DNA of 64,000 nucleotides. Origin: JAFDVL01 sp031409955. GTDB lineage: Bacteria > Acidobacteriota > Blastocatellia > RBC074. Below are positions 8,288 to 16,582 of this stretch, in pieces. The position numbers were made by a program, and so were the translations under genes. Position 1 is the first letter of the stretch, and each line of letters begins with the position of its first letter. Location: assembly GCA_031409955.1 (NCBI GenBank), contig JANNYF010000267.1, positions 26,418-90,417 of the forward strand, written 5' to 3'. Below the pieces are notes generated by a model that saw nothing but the letters and a program-made list of their open reading frames with translations, was not told where the DNA came from and did no database searches.

Positions 8288-9430
8288 ATGTTTTCATTCC
8301 AAGAATTCCCGCTCATTTTCCAAGCCATCATTGCTCTCCCGTTCGGTCTGATTGTGGGCAGCTTTCTGAACGTCGTAATTTATCGTGTGCCGCGCGGCGA
8401 ATCGGTCGCGTTTCCCGGCTCGCATTGCGGTTCGTGCGGCGCGGCGATCAAGCCCTATGACAATATCCCGTTGCTGAGTTATTTGTTGTTGCGTGGTCGT
8501 TGTCGCGCTTGTCAGGCGAAGATTTCGTGGGTGTATCCGGCAGTGGAATTATGGACAGGCTTAGGATTTTTTGCGGTCGCCTACAAAAGCGGAATCACCG
8601 GGCAGGGCATTGCCGAAATGCTTTTCGTGGTCGTGATGATCGTGCTGGTGATGATTGATGCTCGCCACCAATTGTTGCCGAACGTCATCACCTATCCGGC
8701 CTTTTTGGGCGTCGTTATTTTTGCGGCTTTTCAATTCGGGGATTTGAGTGTATTTGCTCCGACGCCGTTGTTTTATTGGTCGCTCAGTTCCAAGCTCTGG
8801 CTTGGCGTGGGTTTGCTGTTGCTCGCCGCCGTTGCGTTTTACGGCGTGGATTTGCTGGACAATGTGTTGTTTGGCAAATATCTCGAAATCTCCGATGACG
8901 AAGAAGAGGAAGACCCAGCGCTCGTCGGCATTGATGAAGACCGCTTGCTGCGGCAGCACAATCGCGTCATTTACACGACGATGATTCTGGGGCTTTTGGT
9001 CGCCATCGCGTGGGGCGTCATCGCGTATCCCAAACTCCGCCCTGGCTCGACCGATCCCGTGTGGGTGACCTACGCGATTGAAAAGCTCTTTCACACTTGT
9101 CTGGGAGCCTTGGTGGGCGGCGGTGTGATTTGGTTGTTGCGCGCGATTTATTTTTACACGCGCGGGTTTGGTGGCATGGGACTCGGCGATGTGAAGATGA
9201 TGGCGATTATTGGTGGTTTTCTCGGTTGGCCTGCGGCGCTGTTGGTGTTGATCCTCGGCTCTGTGCTTGGCTCGTTGACTGGGCTGGCTCAAATCTGGTT
9301 GGGGAAAAGCGAGAAGGGGATGCAGACCCGCTTGCCGTTTGGCGTGAGCCTGGGATGCGCGGCACTCTTCGCCTTGTTTTATGGGCAACCGATCATCGTT
9401 TGGTATCTCTCGCTGCTCAAGCCGCAATGA
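8288..9430 (+). CDS. Prepilin peptidase / N-methyltransferase (A24A)
   Basis: A 380-residue integral membrane aspartic protease that cleaves prepilin leader peptides and N-methylates the new terminus. The N-terminal cytoplasmic domain has the two zinc-binding CxxC pairs (Cys47/50 and Cys72/75). The catalytic aspartates are in MIDARHQLLP (Asp124) and GLGD (Asp301, in GGMGLGDVKMM). Multiple membrane helices are visible. It is longer than the usual 250-290 residues because about 100 residues are inserted between the two catalytic aspartates, including the acidic stretch DDEEEEDP (203-210). No pilin or pil gene lies next to it. Confidence 0.9.
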   Translation: MFSFQEFPLIFQAIIALPFGLIVGSFLNVVIYRVPRGESVAFPGSHCGSCGAAIKPYDNIPLLSYLLLRGRCRACQAKISWVYPAVELWTGLGFFAVAYKSGITGQGIAEMLFVVVMIVLVMIDARHQLLPNVITYPAFLGVVIFAAFQFGDLSVFAPTPLFYWSLSSKLWLGVGLLLLAAVAFYGVDLLDNVLFGKYLEISDDEEEEDPALVGIDEDRLLRQHNRVIYTTMILGLLVAIAWGVIAYPKLRPGSTDPVWVTYAIEKLFHTCLGALVGGGVIWLLRAIYFYTRGFGGMGLGDVKMMAIIGGFLGWPAALLVLILGSVLGSLTGLAQIWLGKSEKGMQTRLPFGVSLGCAALFALFYGQPIIVWYLSLLKPQ

Positions 9431-9894
9431 AACTTTTGAAAAAACGGCTTTGGTTTTCGCCGTGTGAGTGGCGGTTTCCTGTAAAAACAAAAGTATCCTG
9501 ACCTCAGGAGCCTCATTCGTTTTCTGTGTTCAGCCAATTGACAGAATTTTCCTCACAGTGCTAGTCTCACGCTTGTCCACACAAGTATCCCCAGTGAAAT
9601 CTGTTTATCGTTCGATAATGGTAGCGGTCATAGCTTGCACGCCTCTTGTAGTTCGTTCCGGCGAAAAATAAAGCTCTTCAGGAGCCGGATATGACTTGAA
9701 GCTGATAGTTCTGTGCGGTAGTGCTGGAACGACGTTCCCTCCAAGTTGGATGTAGTTGATAACAATTTATGCGCACGGATTTGGCCTTCTTCCCCGGAAC
9801 GCGATCCAAGCGGCCATTACTGCGACTATTTCTGATTTCGAGAGAATCAGTTGCTGCGTTGTTATTGGTGGCTGAACTCTGGAAAGGATATTGG
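9431..9894. other. 464-bp intergenic region with a possible promoter
   Basis: I see no convincing gene here. Short open frames lack ribosome-binding sites and coding character. A possible sigma-70-like promoter is TTGACA at 9538-9543 with an extended -10-like TGC-TAGTCT at about 9559-9567. If real, it would give a leader of about 320 nt before the OmpA-like gene. A small perfect hairpin GGAAC-gac-GTTCC lies at about 9726-9738. The promoter call rests only on sequence similarity. Confidence 0.3.
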
Positions 9895-10803
9895 ATGAGT
9901 AGTAAAGTTTTGTCGAGTAGCGCGATCTGGAGCTTTGGTTTACTCGCCTTCGCCGTGCTGTGTTCTATTTGCATCTTTTGGCATGCCCCGCTGTTCGCGG
10001 GACTTGAATCGGCGAGCGAGGTTCCGGTGACGACTACGGTGGTTTCCGCCAACCTGGAAGCCCGGTTATTCAATGGCAAGGTGACGCTGACGGGGACATT
10101 GCCCGATCCATCCGCCAAAATCCAAGTGTTGGGACGGGCGAAGGAGTTGTACGGCGAAGGCAATTTTATTGATAACCTGAAGGTCAATAAGCAAACGGCC
10201 TTTCCCTCTGCTCGCTGGTTCAATGCGGCCCTGGCGCTGATGCCTTTTGCCAATCGGGTGAACAATGAGGGGGGATTTGCAATGGATGGAAATTCCGTCA
10301 TCGTGCGTGGATTGGTGGACACCGATGACAGCAAATCCAAACTTATTTCGGAAGCGACCGCTGCCGCCGGAAGCGGCGTTCGAGTTGACGACAAGCTTAT
10401 GGTGAAAGGCAAAGTTACAGCGGCCCAGGCCACGGATTTTCAAGCCAAACTCAACCAAATGATGGCCGGAAAAATCGTTGAATTCGATACCAACAGCGAT
10501 GTGCTAACAGACAAAGGGAAAGCTGTTCTGGATGAAATGGTACGAGTGCTAAGTGAGGCACCGGGCATCCCCGTGGAAGTCAGTGGGCATACCGATGCAC
10601 GGGGCAATGCCGCCTTGAATGAAAACCTGAGCCAACGGCGCGCGCGTACTTGCTTGCGGTATCTGGCGCAAAAAGGTGTAGATGCCAGACGCATGTCGTC
10701 CCGGGGCTATGGTTCGTCCAAACCGATTGCCGATAACAACGTGTCGGAAGGACAACAACGAAATCGGCGCATTGAATTCACTGTACTGAAGGAGGGGAAA
10801 TGA
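9895..10803 (+). CDS. BON-OmpA family protein
   Basis: A 302-residue envelope protein. ATG 9895 is preferred because GGAAAGGA ends six bases upstream, followed by an N-terminal hydrophobic segment (about residues 12-30). Two BON-like repeats follow (about 45-105 and 110-170; NGKVTLTGTLPDPS and GNSVIVRGLVDTDDS). The C-terminal OmpA peptidoglycan-binding domain (about 180-302) has FDTNSDVLTDKGKAVLDEM and the diagnostic GHTDARGNAALNENLSQRRA. It is expected to be inner-membrane or periplasmic and to contact peptidoglycan. The next gene starts two bases after its stop, so the two are translationally linked. A free-standing OmpA domain could complement a T6SS whose TssL lacks one, but nothing in the sequence links them. 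Confidence 0.88.
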   Translation: MSSKVLSSSAIWSFGLLAFAVLCSICIFWHAPLFAGLESASEVPVTTTVVSANLEARLFNGKVTLTGTLPDPSAKIQVLGRAKELYGEGNFIDNLKVNKQTAFPSARWFNAALALMPFANRVNNEGGFAMDGNSVIVRGLVDTDDSKSKLISEATAAAGSGVRVDDKLMVKGKVTAAQATDFQAKLNQMMAGKIVEFDTNSDVLTDKGKAVLDEMVRVLSEAPGIPVEVSGHTDARGNAALNENLSQRRARTCLRYLAQKGVDARRMSSRGYGSSKPIADNNVSEGQQRNRRIEFTVLKEGK

Positions 10804-10805
10804 TT

Positions 10806-11708
10806 ATGGAACTACCGGAACTCGCTATAAAGATCATCTTTTGTTTGTTGTTGGCTGGTCTCATCGGCTGGATCATTGGCTTTTTGTTAGGGCGCATTTT
10901 TGGCTCGGTGAATGCATCGCAACTGCTTAATGATTGCGAGGGCAGGATGCGCGTGCGAGATCAGGAACTGGGCGGATTGCGGAGCGATTTGACGACGGTC
11001 AAGGCAAAAGCCAGTTCGTTGGAAACCGAGTTGGCGACCTTGGCTATGACCCTCAGAACCCGCGATGGTTGGGTGTCAGAAATGGAGGAGAAAACCAAAG
11101 ACCTCCAGGCGGATATTGATGCCAGAATTTTCGCGCTGGATGAGTTGAAGGCCGAATCGAAAAAAGAAAAAGCAGACCTGAAGGCTCAATTGGAAAAAGC
11201 TGTCGCCGAGTTAGAGGCTTTGCGGGTGCGCGTTGCGTCAGCCGCAGGAACCGTCGCGCGACCTGACGAAGACGAGCTGAATACCTTGCGCGTGAACTTT
11301 GCGGCGCAGGAACAGGAACTGGCGAAGGCGTTGTTCCGGCTGAAAAATCTGGAGTCTTTGGGCGACAAAGACGCGGAAATTGCGCGCCTGAAAGTTCGCC
11401 TCACGGAACTGGAATTGATGGCGCGTGAAGTGAAAGAACCGGTGGTCAAGGTGTCGCAAGCCTCGTCCCTACCGTCCTCGACCAAAGGAGGTGACGACCT
11501 CAAGAAGATTTTCGGCATTGGCCCTGTGTTGGAAAATTTGCTCCATTCGCACGGCATTTATTGGTTTCGTCAGATTGCCGATTGGACTTCAGCGGATGTG
11601 CAGCGGTACGACACCCTGCTGGAAGATTTTCGTGGTCGTATTGAGCGCGATGATTGGATTACCGGCGCACAGCAAGAGCATCAGAAGAAATACGGCCAAC
11701 AACTTTGA
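10806..11708 (+). CDS. Membrane-anchored coiled-coil protein with C-terminal helix-hairpin-helix-like domain
   Basis: A 300-residue protein. ATG 10806 is chosen because GGAGGGG at 10791-10797 is eight bases upstream; an alternative ATG at 10800 overlaps the previous stop. One N-terminal transmembrane helix (IKIIFCLLLAGLIGWIIGFLLG) is followed by a long heptad-rich coiled coil (about 50-200). The C-terminal domain (about 228-300) has DLKKIFGIGPVLENLLHSHGI and FRQIADWTSADV, which matches the predicted helix-hairpin-helix domain seen in many OmpA-linked bacterial proteins and annotated as flap-endonuclease-like. Nuclease activity is doubtful because catalytic acidic residues are not evident. It is paired with the BON-OmpA gene, which suggests a shared envelope complex. 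Confidence 0.8.
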   Translation: MELPELAIKIIFCLLLAGLIGWIIGFLLGRIFGSVNASQLLNDCEGRMRVRDQELGGLRSDLTTVKAKASSLETELATLAMTLRTRDGWVSEMEEKTKDLQADIDARIFALDELKAESKKEKADLKAQLEKAVAELEALRVRVASAAGTVARPDEDELNTLRVNFAAQEQELAKALFRLKNLESLGDKDAEIARLKVRLTELELMAREVKEPVVKVSQASSLPSSTKGGDDLKKIFGIGPVLENLLHSHGIYWFRQIADWTSADVQRYDTLLEDFRGRIERDDWITGAQQEHQKKYGQQL

Positions 11709-11737
11709 GAATGTGTTTGCCCACTAATTCTCAAGGC

Positions 11738-11770
11738 AGCGGGAGTGAACCATTCGCTCCCGCTTTTTTT
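11738..11770 (+). terminator. Rho-independent terminator after the OmpA/coiled-coil pair
   Basis: The stem AGCGGGAG (11738-11745) pairs with CTCCCGCT (11757-11764) around a short loop and runs directly into a T-rich tract at 11764-11770. It lies 30 bases after the stop of the coiled-coil gene, as expected for the end of that two-gene operon. Confidence 0.85.
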
Positions 11771-11840
11771 CTGCGTATCAGGGCAGTGACCTGCGGTAGA
11801 GTATTCCGGCTGGATTTTCCACAGAAATGGAATTGCTTGA

Positions 11841-12479
11841 ATGGGTGCGAAACACAGGATTGAGGTCGAACACTATTTTTATCACCTGCGTGTGGAAGAG
11901 CAACAGTTGATCGTGCCGAAGCTGGTTCCGCGTGCCGCTCCTTCGGCGGACAATTCGCACGTGATCGGTTTGCTACACGAATTGCTGCACACGCCGGATG
12001 ATCTGGAACGAAGCGCCAACAAATGGCTCACGCTGCGAAATTTCATTCGACAGGTCAGCGCGATTCCGAACGCTTGGGAGCAAATCGCCACCATCGTTGG
12101 AGTCGCGCAAAGTTACTTAGAGATCACCGTCTGCGATTGCGGCGAGTTTCTGCGCGTACTGAAAGCGCATGGCTATGCCGTAAATTCGTGGATGGAAAAA
12201 ATCAGTCGCCTAGTTGGACACGGGCATCGCTTCGACAGCGCGCGGGCGTTAACCGAGCATCGGTACGATCCGCAACTGCATTTCGTCAATGATCGTGCGG
12301 ATGAAGAGGCGTATGGCCCCCACTATTTCTTCGTGCATTGGGACGCGCAATCGGTGTATGCCCAGCGCGGTTGGTTGTTGGGACGCATCGCCGCAGGCCG
12401 CACGCACGCCCATCAAACCGCCACGCCGCAAGAGGTAGACGAATATTTGAATCGCCTGGAGGCTTGCCAGAAAAATTGA
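11841..12479 (+). CDS. Hypothetical protein
   Basis: A 212-residue soluble protein with no signal peptide or membrane segment and no family that I recognise. It contains EHYFYHLRVEEQQLIVPKLVPR near the start and a histidine-rich C-terminal part (YGPHYFFVHWDAQSVYAQRG, then GRTHAHQTAT). It starts at ATG 11841 just after a terminator, without a strong ribosome-binding site. Its stop is about 50 bases before the DUF1553 gene, so it may be the first gene of that operon. Confidence 0.65.
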   Translation: MGAKHRIEVEHYFYHLRVEEQQLIVPKLVPRAAPSADNSHVIGLLHELLHTPDDLERSANKWLTLRNFIRQVSAIPNAWEQIATIVGVAQSYLEITVCDCGEFLRVLKAHGYAVNSWMEKISRLVGHGHRFDSARALTEHRYDPQLHFVNDRADEEAYGPHYFFVHWDAQSVYAQRGWLLGRIAAGRTHAHQTATPQEVDEYLNRLEACQKN

Positions 12480-12530
12480 TTTGGGCATAATTTGGCTAGA
12501 CCCAATAAATTCAGATTCCAGTGGCACCCT

Positions 12531-15500
12531 ATGAACAGCAAAACGAAACGAAGATTCTCTCTCCTCTTCCTCATTGGCTTGGCGTTGTTGGTTGCGGTCA
12601 GGCATTGGGACGCTCGCGTGAGCGCGCAGGCCAAAGTGGATTTCGTGCGCGACATTCAACCGATTTTCCAAGCCTCGTGTACGCCGTGTCATTTCGGTGA
12701 AAAGCCCAAAGCCGAACTCCGCCTGGACAGCAAAACGCTGACGCTCAAACTCATTGTTCCCGGCAACAGCAACGGCTCGCGGCTCGTGCAGCGCGTGCTA
12801 GGCGCAAACGGCGAAAAGCGCATGCCACTGGGGCGCGAGGCGTTGAGCGCTGCACAAATCGAATTGCTCAAACGCTGGATTGACGAAGGTGCGAATTGGC
12901 CGGAGACGGCGTCAGTTGAAGGCGGCGTCAAGAAACATTGGGCTTTTGTTGCACCGATTCGCCCGGCTGTTCCAAACGTCAAAAACAAAGCCTGGACACG
13001 CAATCCGATAGACAATTTTATCCTTGCGAAACTCGAACAAGAAAACCTCGTACCTTCACCGGAGGCCGATAAAATCACGCTGCTGCGGCGCTTGAGTTTG
13101 GATTTGATTGGGTTGCCGCCAACGCCCGAAGAAGTAGATGCGTTTCTCAAAGACAGTTCGCCGAAAGCCTACGAAAAACAGGTCGAACGCTTGCTGGCCT
13201 CGCCGCATTATGGTGAACGCTGGGCGCGGCATTGGCTGGACGCGGCGCGCTATGCCGATTCCGATGGCTTTGAAAAAGACAAGATGCGCAACGTCTGGTT
13301 TTACCGCGATTGGGTCATCAACGCGCTGAACAAAGACAAGCCCTACGATCAATTCGTCATTGAGCAAATCGCAGGCGATCTGCTGCCGAACACCACGCAA
13401 GAGCAGCTAGTTGCCACAGGCTTTCTGCGCAATTCGATGATCAACGAGGAGGGCGGCGTTGATCCCGAACAGTTTCGGATGGAAGCGATGTTTGATCGGA
13501 TGGACGCGATTGGCAAAGGCGTGCTCGGCGTCACGATTCAATGCGCGCAATGCCACAACCACAAATTCGATCCGCTCAAGCAGGAAGAGTATTACCGTCT
13601 GTTCGCGTTTCTGAATAACTCTGACGAAGGCAGCATCATTGCCTACACGCCCGAAGAGCAGATGAAGCGTGCGAATATCCTCTCCGGCACGCGCGAGATC
13701 GAAGCCAAGTTGCAAGAGATCAAGCCCGATTGGTTGGCAATTATGAACGCGTGGGAAGATCGCGTCAGAAACGATCAACCCGCGTGGACAGTGATTCAGC
13801 CCGTTGCAGACGACATTTCCACGGGCGGGCAAAAATACTTTCCACAGAACGATGGTTCGTTTCTCGCGGCAGGCTATGCGCCGACCAAGCATCGCGTGAA
13901 ACTGACGACAAAAGTTGATGTGCAAAACATTACCGCGCTCAGAATTGAAATGCTGAACGATCCGAATTTGCCGATGCACGGCCCCGGTCGCTCACCCAAA
14001 GGCACGTTCGGCTTGACCGATGTGTACGTCGAAGCCGCGCCTGTCAGCGACGAAAAGAAAATCAGCAAAATCAAAATCGTCAACGCGACTGCGGACGTGA
14101 ATCCGCCGGAAAAAGAACTTGAAGCGATGTACTTCGACAAAAGCACGCGCCGCCGCGTCGAAGGCCCGATTGCGTTTGCGATGGACGACAAAGACGAAAC
14201 CGCGTGGGGCATTGATGTCGGCGCTGGGCTGCGCAATGTGCCACGCAAAGCTGTCTTCAATTTTGAAAAGCCGATAGCCAATGAAGGCAATACAATTCTG
14301 ACGATTTACCTGAAACAAAATCACGGCGGCTGGAACAGCGATGACAACATGAACAACAACCTCGGTCGCTTCCGTTTGTCCATCACGACTGCGCCGAATG
14401 CGGTGGCTGATCCGCTGCCCGCCAACGTGCGCGAAATCCTGGCGATCCCGCGCACGCAACGCACGAAAGCGCAAGTGGACACAGTATTCAGTTATTGGCG
14501 CACCACGCTGCCCGAATGGAATGACTACAACAAACAAATCGCGGAGTTGTGGAAGCAGCATCCGACCGGCACGTCGCAATTGGTATTGAATGAACGAGGC
14601 GATGCGCGGATGACCAGCATTCTCAAGCGCGGCGATTTTCTGCGCCCTGATCGCGCCGTCATACCGGGCGTCCCTGCGTTCCTGAATCCAATTCCCGAAG
14701 GCGCGCCCGGCAATCGCCTGACGTTGGCGAAATGGCTGGTAGATCGTCAGTCGCCGACCACTGCGCGCACCACCGTCAATCGCCTCTGGCAAGCCTATTT
14801 CGGCACGGGGATCGTGGCGACTTCGGAAGATTTAGGTAAACAAAGCGACCTGCCCTCGCATCCCGAATTGCTGGATTGGCTGGCCGTTGAGTTGATGGAA
14901 GGAGAGAGCAATCTCAAATCTCAAATCTCAAGTCTCAAATCCACGAAGTGGAGCCTGAAGAACGTTCACCGGTTGATTGTCAACTCGGCAACATATCGTC
15001 AGTCTTCAAAAGCCACGCCACAACTGCTCGAAAAAGACCCGCTGAATCGCTTGCTTGCTCGTGCGCCACGCTTGCGCGTCGAAGGCGAAATCGTCCGCGA
15101 CATTGCGTTGGCGGCGAGTGATTTGCTGAACCCACGAGTCGGCGGCGCGAGCGTGTTTCCGCCTTCGCCGGAGTTTTTGTATTTGCCACCCACCAGCTAT
15201 GGCCCAAAGAATTGGTTCGAGGACAAAGGCGAGAACCGCTATCGGCGTGGCCTGTACACGTTCCGCTACCGCAGCGTGCCGTACCCGATGTTGCAAACGT
15301 TTGACGTACCGAATGGCGATATTTCCTGCGTCCGCCGCGCCAAATCCAACACGCCGTTGCAAGCGTTGACGACACTGAATGAGACGACATTTTTAGAAGC
15401 GGCGCGGGCGTTGGCGCTGAAGACAATGAAAGAAGGAGGCGCGACCGATGCGCAACGAATTGAATTTGCATTTCGCCGCGTGATCTCTCGCAAGCCTACT

Positions 15501-15707
15501 TTGCCAGAGGCTGCCGCATTGCTGAGTTTGCTGAAACGACAGCAGGAACGCTTCACCGCAGGCGCATTGAACCCCTGGAATTTTGCGACGAATGATCCTG
15601 ATAAACCATTCGTGTTGCCCAAAGGCGTGACGATGGAACAACTCGCGGCGTGGACGGCGGTGGCGCGGGTGCTATTAAATTTGGATGAGGCGATTACGAA
15701 AGAGTAA
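12531..15707 (+). CDS. PSCyt1 / DUF1549 / DUF1553 protein (planctomycete-type cytochrome)
   Basis: A 1058-residue exported protein. ATG 12531 begins a signal-anchor (RRFSLLFLIGLALLVAV), although the upstream Shine-Dalgarno is poor. The N-terminal PSCyt1 domain carries a single heme-binding CTPCH (residues 50-54), followed by DUF1549 (LEQENLVPSPEADKITLLRRLSLDLIGLPPTPEEV) and C-terminal DUF1553 (LTLAKWLVDRQSPTTARTTVNRLWQAYFG). Such proteins are always found with DUF1501 partners and are thought to act in the periplasm on polysaccharides or in electron transfer; the reaction is not established. An in-frame 7-bp tandem repeat lies at 14913-14940. Its usual DUF1501 partner is displaced by an inserted restriction-modification pair. 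Confidence 0.92.
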   Translation: MNSKTKRRFSLLFLIGLALLVAVRHWDARVSAQAKVDFVRDIQPIFQASCTPCHFGEKPKAELRLDSKTLTLKLIVPGNSNGSRLVQRVLGANGEKRMPLGREALSAAQIELLKRWIDEGANWPETASVEGGVKKHWAFVAPIRPAVPNVKNKAWTRNPIDNFILAKLEQENLVPSPEADKITLLRRLSLDLIGLPPTPEEVDAFLKDSSPKAYEKQVERLLASPHYGERWARHWLDAARYADSDGFEKDKMRNVWFYRDWVINALNKDKPYDQFVIEQIAGDLLPNTTQEQLVATGFLRNSMINEEGGVDPEQFRMEAMFDRMDAIGKGVLGVTIQCAQCHNHKFDPLKQEEYYRLFAFLNNSDEGSIIAYTPEEQMKRANILSGTREIEAKLQEIKPDWLAIMNAWEDRVRNDQPAWTVIQPVADDISTGGQKYFPQNDGSFLAAGYAPTKHRVKLTTKVDVQNITALRIEMLNDPNLPMHGPGRSPKGTFGLTDVYVEAAPVSDEKKISKIKIVNATADVNPPEKELEAMYFDKSTRRRVEGPIAFAMDDKDETAWGIDVGAGLRNVPRKAVFNFEKPIANEGNTILTIYLKQNHGGWNSDDNMNNNLGRFRLSITTAPNAVADPLPANVREILAIPRTQRTKAQVDTVFSYWRTTLPEWNDYNKQIAELWKQHPTGTSQLVLNERGDARMTSILKRGDFLRPDRAVIPGVPAFLNPIPEGAPGNRLTLAKWLVDRQSPTTARTTVNRLWQAYFGTGIVATSEDLGKQSDLPSHPELLDWLAVELMEGESNLKSQISSLKSTKWSLKNVHRLIVNSATYRQSSKATPQLLEKDPLNRLLARAPRLRVEGEIVRDIALAASDLLNPRVGGASVFPPSPEFLYLPPTSYGPKNWFEDKGENRYRRGLYTFRYRSVPYPMLQTFDVPNGDISCVRRAKSNTPLQALTTLNETTFLEAARALALKTMKEGGATDAQRIEFAFRRVISRKPTLPEAAALLSLLKRQQERFTAGALNPWNFATNDPDKPFVLPKGVTMEQLAAWTAVARVLLNLDEAITKE
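14913..14940 (+). repeat. In-gene 7-bp tandem repeat, four units, in DUF1553 gene
   Basis: Four copies of CTCAAAT (one as CTCAAGT) are read through in frame as SNLKSQISSLKS, at about residues 792-803. Heptanucleotide arrays do not shift frame only in multiples of three units plus flanks; here the flanks keep the frame open. The peptide interrupts the otherwise conserved segment between WLAVELME and WSLKNVHRLIVNS, so it is an insertion tolerated at a surface loop. Confidence 0.85.
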
Positions 15708-15709
15708 AC

Positions 15710-16582
15710 ATGGGAAAGCTGATTGCATTTGGATGGTATGGCGGTAAGTATAGTCACCTTGATTGGCTGCTACCATTGCTGCCGAAAACAACGCATTACT
15801 GTGAGCCGTTCGGCGGCTCGGCGGCGGTTTTGATCAATCGGGAACCCGCTCCTCTCGAAACGTATAACGATCTGCACGGCGAGGTCGTGAATTTCTTTCG
15901 CGTCTTGCGCGAACAAAAAGACGCGCTGATTGAAGCGATCGGATTGACCCCGTTTTCACGGGCTGAATTTGAAGCCGCAATCAATGACTCCGCTGAAAAC
16001 CTGTCAGAGTTAGAGCGAGCGCGCAGGTTTTATATTCTGGCCCGCCAAGTTCGCACTGGGCTGGCGCAAAAGGCCAGTGCAGGCCGATGGGCGCACTGTT
16101 TATTGACCAGTCGCGCCGGGATGGCGGGCGCAGTATCGCGGTGGCTTGGGGCGGTTGAAGACTTACCGCTGATTGCGCAGCGATTGTTGCGCGTGCAAAT
16201 CGAAAATGCCCCCGCGCTTGAGGTCATTGCACGTTATGACAGCGAAGAGACGCTGTTTTACTGCGATCCGCCTTACCCCCATAATTCGCGCGGAGATGCC
16301 AATGCGTATGCTCATGAAATGACGGATGACCAACACCGAGAACTGGCAGCCGTGCTACGAAAGGTCAAAGGCAAAGTCGCTATTTCAGGGTATCAATGCG
16401 ATTTGATGAGTGAACTCTATGGCGATTGGCAGAAGGTGGAAGCTACTGAGAAATTGACTCATTCCGTCAAATCTCCTCGACAGGAGATTTTGTGGATCAA
16501 CTATGAGATCAAGAGTGAGGTCAAATGGAACGGGACAACGCAATATTCGAGACAAACAATCCAGCCGACATTCTTACCATAG
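15710..16582 (+). CDS. D12-class DNA adenine N6-methyltransferase (type II R-M modification subunit)
   Basis: A 290-residue Dam/D12-family methylase. SAM-binding motif I is FGWYGGK...CEPFGGSAAV (about residues 7-40) and the catalytic motif is DPPY (186-189), which indicates transfer of a methyl group to the N6 of adenine. The start is two bases after the DUF1553 stop. Its 3' end overlaps the downstream endonuclease gene by 58 bases, tight packing typical of type II modification/restriction pairs. The recognition sequence cannot be read from the sequence; if the endonuclease is SacI-like it would be a GAGCTC-type site, where the adenine is the plausible target. Confidence 0.9.
   Translation: MGKLIAFGWYGGKYSHLDWLLPLLPKTTHYCEPFGGSAAVLINREPAPLETYNDLHGEVVNFFRVLREQKDALIEAIGLTPFSRAEFEAAINDSAENLSELERARRFYILARQVRTGLAQKASAGRWAHCLLTSRAGMAGAVSRWLGAVEDLPLIAQRLLRVQIENAPALEVIARYDSEETLFYCDPPYPHNSRGDANAYAHEMTDDQHRELAAVLRKVKGKVAISGYQCDLMSELYGDWQKVEATEKLTHSVKSPRQEILWINYEIKSEVKWNGTTQYSRQTIQPTFLP

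Noticed and set aside
8561..9490. Long open frame antisense to the prepilin peptidase gene
   Set aside because: It lies wholly antisense to a well-supported gene and is His/Gln/Arg-rich, typical of a shadow frame in GC-rich sequence.
9678..10433. 251-codon frame antisense to the BON-OmpA gene
   Set aside because: Overlaps a supported gene with a good ribosome-binding site; Ser/Asn-rich shadow without domains.
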